In this document: positions 25,999-36,537 of the stretch, one piece after another
Position numbering within the stretch: position 1 is the first letter of the stretch
How the letters are laid out: every line of letters begins with the position of its first letter
Source: an uncultured Flammeovirgaceae bacterium
GTDB taxonomy: Bacteria; Bacteroidota; Bacteroidia; Cytophagales; Cyclobacteriaceae
Length of the DNA stretch: 41,092 bases
NCBI GenBank assembly: GCA_913045135.1
Contig: CAJWQD010000018.1
Coordinates: 1 to 41,092, forward strand
Reading direction: 5' to 3'
Position numbers and translations under genes: made by a program
The notes under the pieces: model-generated
Told to the model about the DNA's origin: nothing
What the model saw: only the letters and a program-made list of their open reading frames with translations
Databases searched by the model: none

Positions 25999-27543
25999 AT
26001 GATAAATAATATGAGAAATTTAGAAAAACATATTGCATTTTTTTTATCTGCTGCACTACTTACTTTTTTCGTAAGCTGCTCTGATGATGATGATGATACT
26101 CTATCAGACATATTAAGTGATGATCAGATCGATGAAATTGTAGATGAAATTGTAGATTCGGGACCTGTGCTTGCAGATGGTATTTATATTGTCGGACCAT
26201 CCGTTTCCGCTGATACCACATCGGCTAATTCATTGCAAATTGGAAATGTTGGTGCCCCAGAGTTTGGAACACAAACTCGAACTGGCTTTTATGAAGGGTA
26301 TATCTACATGGGAGCAGGAAACTATTCTTTCTTGAAAGTTGAGGGCGAGACAATGACTGCCATCGGTGGTGCTTGGACAAAATTTATAAGAGATAGTGAT
26401 CCAGATTCAATTGAATCTTTCAGTGGAGCTTTAGATGCGGGAGGTGAAGGACAATCCCCATTTGAGACGGGTAAATTAGCCCATGTTATGTATGATGAAT
26501 CAACAAATCAATATGCTTTGACAGCCGTTGAATACTGGGAAGTTATAGGAAGTGCCACAGACGGAGGATGGTCCACAGGCCAGCAAATTCCAGAAACATC
26601 TAAATCTTCAGAAAGTGTCATATTTGTTGGAGAGGGCATTACAATGAGAGAAGGTCCTTATAAATTCAGATTTAATAGTAATTGGGGAATTAATCTTGAA
26701 GAAGGTGAATGTGATAATGCTGCTACTGCTTGTTTAGATATTTTCACTAATATTGGAGGTAATTTGGATGCTTTGGTAGCAGGAGGGTCAAATATGGAAT
26801 TTGGAATAGGAAATGATGGTGTTTATAAAGTAACAATAACGTACTCTCCAGGTGTTGGTATTAGTTTGGATATAGCAGTTGAAAAGACAGGCGAGGCAGA
26901 AGTACTGGCTGAATATCCTGAAACCTTGTACATGATCGGTAGTGCAATTGGCGGTTGGGATTGGGCTACTAATGGTCAGCCATTGATTCCAGTTTACGAT
27001 AATAAGCATTTGTTTTGGAAAGTGGTTTATCTTGATACAGCTGGAGGATCAGAATTCAAATTCTCTCCAGTTATGGAATGGAATGGCGATTTTGGAAAAA
27101 CTGGAGATGCAGTTTCTGGTGTATTTGCCAAGGGCGGAGATAATTTGGCCATGCCTGGACAATCTGGCTACTACGCAATTACTGTAAATCTTGAGACAGA
27201 GACTATTGAAGTAAATGAAGATGTTGGAATTTATGGTATTGGTGGTGATACATTTGGATCATGGGATGCCGCAGTTTCTGAGCAAAAATTCATGAAAACA
27301 GATTCAGTTTTTACCTCTCCTACGATATTGGCTGATGGTGAATTGAGGATTCATTTTACTTCTTCAACTTTAACAAAGTCTGAGAGTACTGACGCAGTTG
27401 ATTGGTGGCAAGCAGAATTTGTTGTGGTTGAAAGTGGAGCAATTGAATTTAGAGGTACTGGTGGCGACCAAGCAAGAACAGCTGTAAATGCTGGCCAGAA
27501 AGTTTATCTTAATTTCAAGACTTTGACAGGAACCATAGAATAA
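25999..27543 (+). CDS. SusE/SusF-like glucan-binding surface lipoprotein
   Basis: The 514-residue protein has a lipoprotein signal peptide ending in FVSC (Cys27). SDDDDD follows directly, matching the surface-export signal known from Bacteroides lipoproteins, so it should face outward. Beta-rich carbohydrate-binding modules follow. LYMIGSAIGGWDWATN, with the later FKFSPVMEWNGDFG, is the clearest SusE/F starch-binding module. IYIVGPSV and GIYGIGGDTFGSWD mark related repeats before and after it. It would hold alpha-glucan at the surface for the amylase and SusCD. The ATG at 26011 is an alternative start. A strong terminator follows. Confidence 0.85.
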   Translation: MINNMRNLEKHIAFFLSAALLTFFVSCSDDDDDTLSDILSDDQIDEIVDEIVDSGPVLADGIYIVGPSVSADTTSANSLQIGNVGAPEFGTQTRTGFYEGYIYMGAGNYSFLKVEGETMTAIGGAWTKFIRDSDPDSIESFSGALDAGGEGQSPFETGKLAHVMYDESTNQYALTAVEYWEVIGSATDGGWSTGQQIPETSKSSESVIFVGEGITMREGPYKFRFNSNWGINLEEGECDNAATACLDIFTNIGGNLDALVAGGSNMEFGIGNDGVYKVTITYSPGVGISLDIAVEKTGEAEVLAEYPETLYMIGSAIGGWDWATNGQPLIPVYDNKHLFWKVVYLDTAGGSEFKFSPVMEWNGDFGKTGDAVSGVFAKGGDNLAMPGQSGYYAITVNLETETIEVNEDVGIYGIGGDTFGSWDAAVSEQKFMKTDSVFTSPTILADGELRIHFTSSTLTKSESTDAVDWWQAEFVVVESGAIEFRGTGGDQARTAVNAGQKVYLNFKTLTGTIE

Positions 27544-27562
27544 ATTTTTAGATGTGTAATGT

Positions 27563-27600
27563 AAAGGCTACCAACACTCCTTGGTAGCCTTTATTTTTCT
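27563..27600 (+). terminator. Strong intrinsic terminator after the SusE-like gene
   Basis: A perfect 12-base stem, AAAGGCTACCAA (27563-27574) with TTGGTAGCCTTT (27581-27592), encloses a six-base loop and is followed by ATTTTTCT. It separates the SusE-like gene from the amylase gene. Confidence 0.9.
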
Positions 27601-27635
27601 TTAGCCAGTCTTACGTCATAAAAACCTTTTAAACG

Positions 27636-30374
27636 ATGCGGATAATTGTTGCTTCTTTTTTGTGCACAATTACAAATTTAGTTTTTGCTCAGGTCATTAC
27701 TTCAGATCCATTATTCCCCTCAGATAATTCGCCAGTAGTAGTTAATTTTTATTCCGATCAAGGAACAGCTGGTTTATTAGGTTATCAAGGTGATGTCTAC
27801 GCACATACAGGTGTGATTACGGATAAGAGTACTTCTCCAGGGGATTGGAAATACGTTAAAACATCATGGGGTGAAAATACTTCTCAAACACAATTAACCC
27901 GTATTGAACCAGATCATTATCAATTAAGTATTAATCCTACAATTAGGGAGTATTATGGAGTACCTGATGATGAGCAAATTTTGAAAATGGCATTTGTTTT
28001 TAGGAATGCGGATGGTACACTAGAGGGGAAAGGGGATGGCGCAAGCGATTTATTTATTGAATTGAACCAGGGGTTTGCTTTAAATGTGGTGTCCCCCATA
28101 ACAAGGTATAAGTTTTACGATTCTCAAGACAGTATTAAAGTTTCTTTTGTCACTTCTGAAACAGCCCTTTTTCAGTATTATATTGATGAATCATTGAAAC
28201 TTTCTTTTGATACCAATGCATATACTTTATATCACCAGGTCTTATTAGACCAATCAGTGCATAGCTTAAAAATATTGGCTATCAATAATACCGACACCTT
28301 ATCATTTAAGCATGATTATATTGTCTCACCCCTCACTAAAGAATTAAGCCTTCCCGAGTCTGTTGGTGCTGGTATCAATTATTTAGCGGGCGATACTGCT
28401 GTGACCTTAGTGCTTGCTGCACCCGACAAAAAAAATGCATTTTTATTAGGAAATTTTAATGATTGGTCATTAAAGGGAGTCCATCAAATGCAAAGAGACC
28501 AAGACTATTTTTGGATCACATTGGAAGCACTGGAAAAAGGGAAGGAATATCAATTTCAGTATTTAATTGATGGGGAAATTTTGGTTGCTGATCCCTATAC
28601 TGAGAAGATAATTTCTCGGTTTGATGATATACAAATCAGAAATGAAAACCGTTATCCAAATTTGGATCCTTATCCAATAGATAACACAAATTTTGAAGTC
28701 TCGGTACTCCAGCCTTTTAAACCGATTTATGAATGGAAGGAATCGAGCTTTCAGAAGCCAAAAAAAGAAGATTTAGTTATTTATGAGCTCCTGGTGCGTG
28801 ATTTCACAGATCAAAGAACTTTCCAATCGGTGATAGATAAATTAGATTATTTAGATTCTTTGGGGATTAATGCCTTAGAGCTCATGCCGATTATGGAATT
28901 TGAGGGGAATTTAAGTTGGGGATATAATCCCGCTTTCATGATGGCAGTTGATAAATATTATGGAACAGATCATGAACTAAAAAAATTAATAGATGCATGT
29001 CATCAAAGAGGAATAGCGGTTGTACTTGACATTGTTTTAAATCATCATTTTGGAAGGAGTTCGTTAGTTAGATTATACAATACAGGAGATTATGGCGCAC
29101 CAAATGCTGATAATCCATGGCTCAATCGTACAGCAAAACATGATTATAATGTAGGTTATGATTTCAATCACGAAAGTGAATGGACTCGTTCCTATATGGA
29201 TCGAGTATTGGCTTATTGGATTGAAGAGTTCAATATTGATGGCTATAGGATTGATTTGTCTAAAGGCCTGACTCAAAAAAATACTTTGGGTGATGTGACC
29301 GAATGGGGGAAATACGATGCAAGTCGTGTGGCAATTTTGAAACATTTTGCTGATGTCATCTGGGAGTCGGATTCAGACGCATACGTAATTTTAGAACATT
29401 TTTCAGAGAATGCTGAGGAGTTTGAATTAGCGGATTATGGGATGATGTTGTGGGGAAATTTAAGCGGAAATTTCTTTAATACCGCGATGGGGATAGCGAG
29501 TGATTTTAAATGGGGCTACTATAAGTCCCGAGGATGGAATCAAAATGCTTTAATCGGTTATATGGAAAGTCATGATGAAGAGCGAATTTTATATGAAGTA
29601 GGGGAACGGTCTCTTGAATCTTTTGAAACCCAAATAAATAGACTTGTTCAAAATGCTTTATTCTTCTTTGCCATTCCTGGTCCGAAAATGCTTTGGCAAT
29701 TTGGAGAATTTGGTTACGACCTAGAATTGAACAATGATAGACTAGGAGTAAAGCCGACCAAATGGGAATATTTGGAGGATGATAGGCGAAAAAAATTATT
29801 TAAGGCTTACCAAGCCATGATAAATTTAAAAACACAAACCAATTATCTGGATGATAAATATTTTGATTGGCAGCCAAGTGGAAGTGTAAAATGGATAACG
29901 TATCAACATCCCGATGTTGATATTGTTATTTATGGAAATTTTACCAAACAAAATCAAGAGACATCTCGGTATTTTACCAAGACAGGTACTTGGTACAATT
30001 ACCTTACAGGTCAAACAATATTGGTTGATGATTTAAATGAGAAGGTTACATTGTCACCTGCCAGTTTCGGTATATATTCAAATAAGCCCATTGAGAATTA
30101 TATCGAAGACATGGTAGGAGATTATCTGAACAAGGTATCTGAGGAGAATCCTAAAATTGAACTTTTTTCCCCTAATCCCGCTATTAATTTTATCCAACTT
30201 GATCAAGCTGCAGGATGGATTAAATACGAAATATATAATTTAACGGGGGAATTAATAAAATCAGGAATACCAGAAAATAATGTGATAGATGTCTCAGATT
30301 TATCTATGGGCGTTTATCTCATCAACTTTGAAAACAAAATTTTTAGTAGAACAAAAAAATTAATAAAGAATTGA
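27636..30374 (+). CDS. GH13 alpha-amylase-family enzyme with T9SS sorting domain
   Basis: This 912-residue secreted glycoside hydrolase should cleave alpha-1,4-glucans at the cell surface. A signal peptide (to VFAQ) is followed by two beta domains. An E-set/CBM48-like segment comes next (NAFLLGNFNDWSLKG, about 268-282), then the GH13 barrel from IYELLVRDF. All four GH13 regions are present: DIVLNHH, GYRIDLSKG with nucleophile Asp540, VILEHF with acid Glu587, and ESHDEER with Asp647. The end is a T9SS domain (LFSPNPAINFIQL ... MGVYLINF), so export needs the machinery to which PorZ belongs. Exact specificity (amylase or neopullulanase type) is open. Confidence 0.93.
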   Translation: MRIIVASFLCTITNLVFAQVITSDPLFPSDNSPVVVNFYSDQGTAGLLGYQGDVYAHTGVITDKSTSPGDWKYVKTSWGENTSQTQLTRIEPDHYQLSINPTIREYYGVPDDEQILKMAFVFRNADGTLEGKGDGASDLFIELNQGFALNVVSPITRYKFYDSQDSIKVSFVTSETALFQYYIDESLKLSFDTNAYTLYHQVLLDQSVHSLKILAINNTDTLSFKHDYIVSPLTKELSLPESVGAGINYLAGDTAVTLVLAAPDKKNAFLLGNFNDWSLKGVHQMQRDQDYFWITLEALEKGKEYQFQYLIDGEILVADPYTEKIISRFDDIQIRNENRYPNLDPYPIDNTNFEVSVLQPFKPIYEWKESSFQKPKKEDLVIYELLVRDFTDQRTFQSVIDKLDYLDSLGINALELMPIMEFEGNLSWGYNPAFMMAVDKYYGTDHELKKLIDACHQRGIAVVLDIVLNHHFGRSSLVRLYNTGDYGAPNADNPWLNRTAKHDYNVGYDFNHESEWTRSYMDRVLAYWIEEFNIDGYRIDLSKGLTQKNTLGDVTEWGKYDASRVAILKHFADVIWESDSDAYVILEHFSENAEEFELADYGMMLWGNLSGNFFNTAMGIASDFKWGYYKSRGWNQNALIGYMESHDEERILYEVGERSLESFETQINRLVQNALFFFAIPGPKMLWQFGEFGYDLELNNDRLGVKPTKWEYLEDDRRKKLFKAYQAMINLKTQTNYLDDKYFDWQPSGSVKWITYQHPDVDIVIYGNFTKQNQETSRYFTKTGTWYNYLTGQTILVDDLNEKVTLSPASFGIYSNKPIENYIEDMVGDYLNKVSEENPKIELFSPNPAINFIQLDQAAGWIKYEIYNLTGELIKSGIPENNVIDVSDLSMGVYLINFENKIFSRTKKLIKN

Positions 30375-30435
30375 AAGCTAAGATCCCCAATGGGAGTTTT
30401 GCTTGATTTATGAGTGCAAATAAATTAAAAATAAG

Positions 30436-33400
30436 ATGATTAAAAATTGTTTAAAATTAGGATTGAAATTTTTTAGCTTAATCGGAGGAAAAATCCTTTG
30501 GACCTCTTCATTAAGTATTTTGTTTTTATGTGCCAAAGCACAAGAACGCACTTTAATAGGTAAAGTGGTAGATGAAAATAGTGAAGGTTTACCTGGAGTA
30601 AATATAATTATTGAAGGCACGACTATTGGAACCATTACAGATTTTGAGGGTGTCTATAAACTTAATATTCCTGAAGAAACCAATACGATTGTTTTCAGTG
30701 CCATTGGATATAATACACAAGAAGTGAATATAGGTGCAAGATCTACAATTGACATTGTAATGAAGGTAAATGTAGCAGAATTACAAGAAGTTATAGTGAT
30801 AGGATATGGCACAGTCGAAAAGGGTGATGTTACCGGTGTAGTCACTCAAGTAAGTGCAGAGAAATTTAATAAGGGACTTATTGTATCGCCTGATCAGTTG
30901 CTTTCTGGTAAAGTGGCAGGGGTAAATATAAGTAACTCAGGAGGAACTCCTGGAGGGGGATTTAACATAAATATTAGAGGTGCAACTTCTTTGTTAGCGA
31001 GTAGTCAGCCCTTAATTGTGATAGATGGTGTGCCGATAGATATGAGTGGGATGCCAGGAGGAAGGAGTGCCCTAAACTTTTTGAATCCCTCCGAAATAGC
31101 CAGTATGACAGTACTTAAGGATGCTTCAGCAGCCGCAATTTATGGATCTAGGGGTTCGAATGGTGTAATTATTATTACTACTAAAATGGGGGAATCTTCG
31201 GATAAGACAACCATTACCTATGACGCAAGTTATGGTGTGAGTGAATTTAATGAGCAAATTCCAGTACTGACGGGAGATCAGTTTACCAAATTAATAGGGG
31301 TGTTTGCTCCTGGGCAGAGTGATTATATAGGCGATCAAAATACAGTTTGGCTAGATGAAATACTTAGATCTTCCACAAATAAAACACACAATGTGGCAAT
31401 AAGTGGGGCAATCAACAATGGCGGATATCGAGTTTCTCTAGGGTATCAAGAAGTTCAAGGTGTTATTCAAGGCTCACAAACTGAGCGGGCTGATATCAAT
31501 TTCAATATGAATAAGTCGGTTTTAAATAATTCGGTAAAATTTAGAATTTCTTCAAAAAACGGGTTTACGAACAATTTATTTGCCTCAAACCAAGTGGGGA
31601 ATGCTTTATTCTTTAATCCTAGCCAACCTGTATATAGTGGAAATTCTGCATTTGGTGGCTACTTTGAATGGATAGATAGTAACGGTAATGGGTTGCCTTT
31701 AACGGCCTCTAATCCGGTCGCAGAAAATAGGGAAAGAGAATCTGTTGGATCGGTAAGCAGGAGTTTAAATAATATAGAAATCACTTGGAAATTACCTTTT
31801 TTCGAGGGTCTTAAGTTTACAGCTAACTCAGCTTATGATATCAGAAATTCAATGCAAAATAATTATTCTCCAACTTATTTGAAATCTGAAACACTGGGAA
31901 GTTTTCCTGGTTATTATGCTGCTGAATCAGGAAAAAGGACGAGCATCATTTTCGAGGGCTACGGAGAGTATAAAAAAGATTTTGGAGATGTAAAACTATC
32001 TGCTTTAGCAGGTTATTCTTTTCAAGAAAATCAAGAACAATTTATTAGATTCAACGCTGATTCTCTACAAAATGATTTATACGGTATTTCAAGGCCATCT
32101 ATTGGGACCTACACTATTCTTAATGCAGATAATTTTGAGCAAGAGAATAGATTGATTTCTTTTTACGGAAGGGCAAACATTGGCTATAAGGAGAAATATG
32201 TTTTTACTGGTACTTTACGCAGAGATGGTTCTACCCGATTTGGACCTGAAAATAGATGGGGAATATTTCCTGCTTTTGCTGGAAGTTGGAGAATTTCAAA
32301 TGAATCATTCATGGAAAATATAAGCGGGGTATTGAGTTATTTGAAATTTCGAGTGGGCTGGGGCGTAGCAGGAAATCAAGATTTTGGGAATTATCTATGG
32401 TTAGAGACTTATCAGCAGGGAGCATTTGATGCTGCCTATCAATTGGGGAATGAGTTTTATTTAACTGTAAGACCTGTCGGCGTTGATCCCAATATTAAAT
32501 GGGAGGAAACGGCTACCACAAATATTGGCTTTGATTACGAGTTATTTGCTGGAAAATTTTTTGGATCTTTTGAATATTACAATAAGATTACTTCAGATTT
32601 ATTATTCAATTCTGTTTTTCCTGCTGGATCACTTACACGGGATAGAGCGGTAACGAATATTGGGGAAATGAACAATAAGGGTTTCGAATTAGAGATAGGG
32701 TCTAATATAATTGAAACTGATGATTGGAATATTTCTGTGAACATGAATGCAGCCTTTAATCAAAATGAAATGGTCAATTTGGATGCACAAAGTATTCCAC
32801 AAGGAGATGAGCCACCCATCTTTAATGTTGGAGGAATATCTGGAGACGTAGGTCAAACCATTCAGGTTCTGCAAGTAAATCAATCAATTAATTCCTTTTA
32901 TACTTATGAGCATATACTTGACGGTGGAATACCTAAATTCTCGCCATTATCACCTACTAATATGTATGTCGATCAAAATGAGGATGGTCTTATCAATGAA
33001 AATGATTTAGTGGTTAATCAAAGCCCTGTTCCAAATTGGATTTTAGGATTTACTGGAAACAGTAGCTATAAAAATATTGATCTAAGCTTTACTTTTAGGG
33101 CAATGTTGGGGAATTATATCTATAATAATGTAGCATCCAATAATGGAACATTTCAGTCTTTTGAAGGGATTAGACCCAGCAATATTCACACTTCAGCCTT
33201 GATAACTCAATTTACCAGTCGGCAGTTGATGAGTGATTATTATTTGGAAGATGGCTCTTTTTTAAGATTAGATAATATTTCATTGGGCTACAATTTTAAT
33301 ATGCTGAAGTGGGCTAAACTAAGGGCATATGTTACGGGGCAAAATTTATTTATTTTAACTAATTATTCAGGTCTTGATCCTGAAATTCAACCCAATGGAA

Positions 33401-33462
33401 TAGACAATAATCTATATCCCCGACCTAAAACTTTTATTGGAGGGATTTCTATAACCTTTTAA
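30436..33462 (+). CDS. susC: SusC-like TonB-dependent outer-membrane transporter
   Basis: The 1008-residue transporter imports oligosaccharides through the outer membrane, driven by TonB and capped by SusD. It has a signal peptide (to CAKA), then a carboxypeptidase-regulatory-like domain (LIGKVVDENSEGLPGVNI). A TonB box follows (VIVIGYGTVEKGDVTG), then the plug (NIRGATSLLASSQPLIVIDG, YGSRGSNGVIIITTK), then a beta-barrel ending in YPRPKTFIGGISITF. The barrel is complete. It starts 61 bases after the amylase gene with no terminator seen between, and the SusD gene follows ten bases on. Maltodextrin as substrate is inferred from the neighbours. Confidence 0.95.
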   Translation: MIKNCLKLGLKFFSLIGGKILWTSSLSILFLCAKAQERTLIGKVVDENSEGLPGVNIIIEGTTIGTITDFEGVYKLNIPEETNTIVFSAIGYNTQEVNIGARSTIDIVMKVNVAELQEVIVIGYGTVEKGDVTGVVTQVSAEKFNKGLIVSPDQLLSGKVAGVNISNSGGTPGGGFNINIRGATSLLASSQPLIVIDGVPIDMSGMPGGRSALNFLNPSEIASMTVLKDASAAAIYGSRGSNGVIIITTKMGESSDKTTITYDASYGVSEFNEQIPVLTGDQFTKLIGVFAPGQSDYIGDQNTVWLDEILRSSTNKTHNVAISGAINNGGYRVSLGYQEVQGVIQGSQTERADINFNMNKSVLNNSVKFRISSKNGFTNNLFASNQVGNALFFNPSQPVYSGNSAFGGYFEWIDSNGNGLPLTASNPVAENRERESVGSVSRSLNNIEITWKLPFFEGLKFTANSAYDIRNSMQNNYSPTYLKSETLGSFPGYYAAESGKRTSIIFEGYGEYKKDFGDVKLSALAGYSFQENQEQFIRFNADSLQNDLYGISRPSIGTYTILNADNFEQENRLISFYGRANIGYKEKYVFTGTLRRDGSTRFGPENRWGIFPAFAGSWRISNESFMENISGVLSYLKFRVGWGVAGNQDFGNYLWLETYQQGAFDAAYQLGNEFYLTVRPVGVDPNIKWEETATTNIGFDYELFAGKFFGSFEYYNKITSDLLFNSVFPAGSLTRDRAVTNIGEMNNKGFELEIGSNIIETDDWNISVNMNAAFNQNEMVNLDAQSIPQGDEPPIFNVGGISGDVGQTIQVLQVNQSINSFYTYEHILDGGIPKFSPLSPTNMYVDQNEDGLINENDLVVNQSPVPNWILGFTGNSSYKNIDLSFTFRAMLGNYIYNNVASNNGTFQSFEGIRPSNIHTSALITQFTSRQLMSDYYLEDGSFLRLDNISLGYNFNMLKWAKLRAYVTGQNLFILTNYSGLDPEIQPNGIDNNLYPRPKTFIGGISITF

Positions 33463-33472
33463 TCTAAAAAAT

Positions 33473-35089
33473 ATGAAAAAGTTAAAATTAACTACGTTTA
33501 TTTTGATCTTGATTACAAGTTATTCTTGTACAGATTTAGAAACATTGCCGAAAAATACATTATTGCCTAATGTTTTATTCCAAGATGAGGGTTCTTACAT
33601 CTCTTATTTAGCAAAGTTATATGGAAGCCTTACCTTAACAGGACAAGATGGACCTAATGGATCAGGTGATATATCAATTATCAATGATGAGGGTTTTGGT
33701 TCTTACATAAGAGCATATTGGAAGGCTCAGATATTGCCTACAGATGAAGCTATGATCAGATGGACTGATGCAGGGATTCAAGATTTAAACTTTATGACTT
33801 GGTCTTCTGAAAATCAATTTGTCAGAGTACTTTATTACAGGATTATGTATACAATATCACTTTGTAATGACTTCTTAGCTGTGAGTACTGATGAAAGCTT
33901 ACAAGCTAATGGAATTTCAGAAGAGGTTCAGCAAAGAATTAAGACATATCGCGCAGAGGCCAGATTTTTGAGGGCTTTAGCTTATTGGCATGGCTTAGAT
34001 TTTTATAGAAATATCCCCATCATCACAAAGATCTCTTCTGCCACGCCCATGCAAAGTACTGGTCCGGAGCTTTATGATTTTATAATAAATGAACTCAGTG
34101 AGATAGAGCCGGATTTAGAAGATCCAGAGATTGGCTTTGGAGGTCCATATTATGGAAGAGCAACTAAGGCAGCTTTGTGGATGTTGAGAGCAAAAGTTAA
34201 ATTGAATCATGTTATTTATACTGAATCTGAATCGGCGGCTTTATATGATGACGTGGTAGATGACTTGAGTCAAATCATAAACTCAGGATATACTTTAGAG
34301 GAAGAGTATTTAAATTTATTTAATGCGGACAATCATACCTCAAACGAAGTAATTTTTGCTTTAACACATGATGGTACTTACAGTCAATCTTGGGGAGGAA
34401 CGACATTTATGGTGAGAGCTGCTCTTTTTGATGGTATGGAAGCAGATAGTTTATATGGTGTTGGGGGTGGATGGAGTGGTATAGTTACTACCAGTCAATT
34501 CAATGAGCGCTTTGAAAAAGATGGGGTTTTAGATTACCAAGATGGGCGTAATGTCCTATTCACAACAGGACGCATCGAGGCCATTACAGAAAATTTCAGA
34601 AATACCCTAACTGATGGTTTTGCGGCAGGTAAGTATACCAATGTAACTAGAAATGGTGAAGCAGGTTCAAATTTGGATCATGTGGATACCGACTTTCCAA
34701 TGTTCCGTTTAGCAGATGTTTATTTAATGTATGCTGAGGCTATCTTGAGAGGAGCCTCAAATGGTGATCGGGCTACCTCGTTAAATTATTTAAATGCAAT
34801 TAAGGAGCGTGCTTATGGTGATGCTAGTGCGAATATATCAGATGCTGGTTTGACTCTAGACTATATTCTTGAGGAACGTGGAAGGGAATTGTATTTTGAG
34901 GGTCATCGAAGAATTGATTTGATCAGATTTAATAAATTTTCAGATAGAGCAGGGGCTGATGAATTGATATGGGATTGGAAGGGCCAAACAATTAACGGTA
35001 GTTCTGTTCCCTCATATCTAGAAATATTTCCTATACCTTCTTCAGAGCTTGGGGTAAATAGCAATTTAATTCAAAATGAGGGTTATTGA
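33473..35089 (+). CDS. susD: SusD-like surface glycan-binding lipoprotein
   Basis: The 538-residue lipoprotein (signal peptide ending SYSC, Cys20) is the lid of the SusC transporter. It has the family layout: an N-terminal SusD-like part and tetratricopeptide-type helices (RIKTYRAEARFLRALAYWHG). The C-terminal RagB/SusD domain has FRLADVYLMYAEAILRG and ERGRELYFEGHRRIDLIRF and ends in FPIPSSEL. The start is ten bases after susC. With SusC it forms one import unit; the ligand is probably an alpha-glucan oligosaccharide because of the amylase next door. Confidence 0.95.
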   Translation: MKKLKLTTFILILITSYSCTDLETLPKNTLLPNVLFQDEGSYISYLAKLYGSLTLTGQDGPNGSGDISIINDEGFGSYIRAYWKAQILPTDEAMIRWTDAGIQDLNFMTWSSENQFVRVLYYRIMYTISLCNDFLAVSTDESLQANGISEEVQQRIKTYRAEARFLRALAYWHGLDFYRNIPIITKISSATPMQSTGPELYDFIINELSEIEPDLEDPEIGFGGPYYGRATKAALWMLRAKVKLNHVIYTESESAALYDDVVDDLSQIINSGYTLEEEYLNLFNADNHTSNEVIFALTHDGTYSQSWGGTTFMVRAALFDGMEADSLYGVGGGWSGIVTTSQFNERFEKDGVLDYQDGRNVLFTTGRIEAITENFRNTLTDGFAAGKYTNVTRNGEAGSNLDHVDTDFPMFRLADVYLMYAEAILRGASNGDRATSLNYLNAIKERAYGDASANISDAGLTLDYILEERGRELYFEGHRRIDLIRFNKFSDRAGADELIWDWKGQTINGSSVPSYLEIFPIPSSELGVNSNLIQNEGY

Positions 35090-35214
35090 TATACTTTCAA
35101 TTTAAACCAAACTATAACTTCAAAAAAAATGGCTGTTACCCATTAAATAAATTTTAAACTTAATATCTAAAAAATCTGTTTAGTAGTTAGCATTAGGATT
35201 TAAAGATCAAATTT

Positions 35215-36537
35215 GTGCGTATAAAATCAATATATTTTTGTCTTATATTAATTTCAACAACAGCTTGTTTTGAGAATAATGACTATAAAGAAAAATTAAA
35301 GGACCCGGCAATCTACAATGCCGCAATGAAGCAATTGACCGATATTATTGTCCATGATATTTTTTCTCCACCGGTGGCTTCTCGTGTATACACTTATCCT
35401 AATATTGCTGCTTATGAAATTATATCACAGGCTTATCCTGAAGATTTCATTTCTTTTTCGGGGCAATTAACCGATTTAATAACAATTCCCAAAAATGAGG
35501 ACCCTACGGTAAACATGCATTTAGCAGCACTTCATGCATTTTTGACGGTAGGGACTGAATTAATTTTTTCAGAGGAGAAAATGCATGAGTTTCAGAATCA
35601 AACCTACCAAGCTTTAAAAGCAGATGGCTTATCTCGCCGGGTACTTAAGAGCTCTATGAGTTACGGCGATCGGGTTGCAAGTCACATACTCAAATGGGCG
35701 GATGGTGATAATTATAAAGAAACAAGAACAGATTTGAAGTATTTGATAAGATCAAAACCGCAATATTGGAAACCAACACCACCTGATTATATGGAAGGTA
35801 TTGAGCCGCATTGGAACAAAATACGAACGATGGTATTGGATTCAGCACAACAATATGTTCCCAAGCCACCGCTGTCGTTTAGTATGGATGAAAACAGTCT
35901 TTTCTTTAAAGAATTAATGGAAGTTTATACGATCGGAGGTCAAGTTGAAAATCAAGGAGAAGACATTGCCAAATTCTGGGATTGTAATCCCTATGTATCA
36001 CATCACAGAGGTCATGCTATGTTTGCTACCAAAAAAATCACACCAGGAGGACATTGGATGGAAATTTCTTCGATTGCAACGCATCAAGCAGGTTTTACAT
36101 ATGCCGAGACTATCCATACACATGCACGAGTAGCAATCTCCTTATTCGATTCATTTATCAGTTGTTGGGATGAAAAATGGAGGTCGGTGGTGGTAAGACC
36201 TGAAACTTTAATTAATGAATATATTGATGAGGATTGGGCTCCTTTGCTTCAAACACCTCCTTTCCCCGAGTACACCAGTGGGCATAGCGTTATATCAAGA
36301 GCTGCTGCCCTCACCTTGACGGAGTTATTAGGTAATGATTTTTCTTTTGAAGACACTAGTGAAATGGAGTATGGCTTACCTTCAAGGGGTTTTGACTCTT
36401 TTCTTCAGGCCTCGGAAGAGGCTGCTCTCTCGAGGTTATATGGAGGGATACATTACAGGATGGCGATAGACAATGGCTTGGATCAAGGAGACGCCGTTGG
36501 TAGTTACATTAACAATACCTTAAGGACAAGAAAATAA
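35215..36537 (+). CDS. Vanadium-haloperoxidase/PAP2-type lipoprotein
   Basis: The 440-residue lipoprotein (GTG start; signal peptide ending TTAC) has the acid-phosphatase/vanadium-haloperoxidase fold. The vanadate/phosphate-binding set is complete: Lys321 and Arg328 (KWRSVVVRP), Ser355-Gly-His357 (YTSGHS), and Arg407 with His413 (SRLYGGIH). Such proteins are either haloperoxidases or phosphatases, and the sequence does not decide between them. It lies 125 bases after susD on the same strand, and I recall similar genes near other susCD pairs. Its part in glucan use is unknown. Confidence 0.85.
   Translation: MRIKSIYFCLILISTTACFENNDYKEKLKDPAIYNAAMKQLTDIIVHDIFSPPVASRVYTYPNIAAYEIISQAYPEDFISFSGQLTDLITIPKNEDPTVNMHLAALHAFLTVGTELIFSEEKMHEFQNQTYQALKADGLSRRVLKSSMSYGDRVASHILKWADGDNYKETRTDLKYLIRSKPQYWKPTPPDYMEGIEPHWNKIRTMVLDSAQQYVPKPPLSFSMDENSLFFKELMEVYTIGGQVENQGEDIAKFWDCNPYVSHHRGHAMFATKKITPGGHWMEISSIATHQAGFTYAETIHTHARVAISLFDSFISCWDEKWRSVVVRPETLINEYIDEDWAPLLQTPPFPEYTSGHSVISRAAALTLTELLGNDFSFEDTSEMEYGLPSRGFDSFLQASEEAALSRLYGGIHYRMAIDNGLDQGDAVGSYINNTLRTRK

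Noticed and set aside
29073-29345. 90-codon antisense frame inside the amylase gene
   Set aside because: It lies wholly within the GH13 catalytic domain, whose motifs are intact on the plus strand; the antisense peptide has no features.
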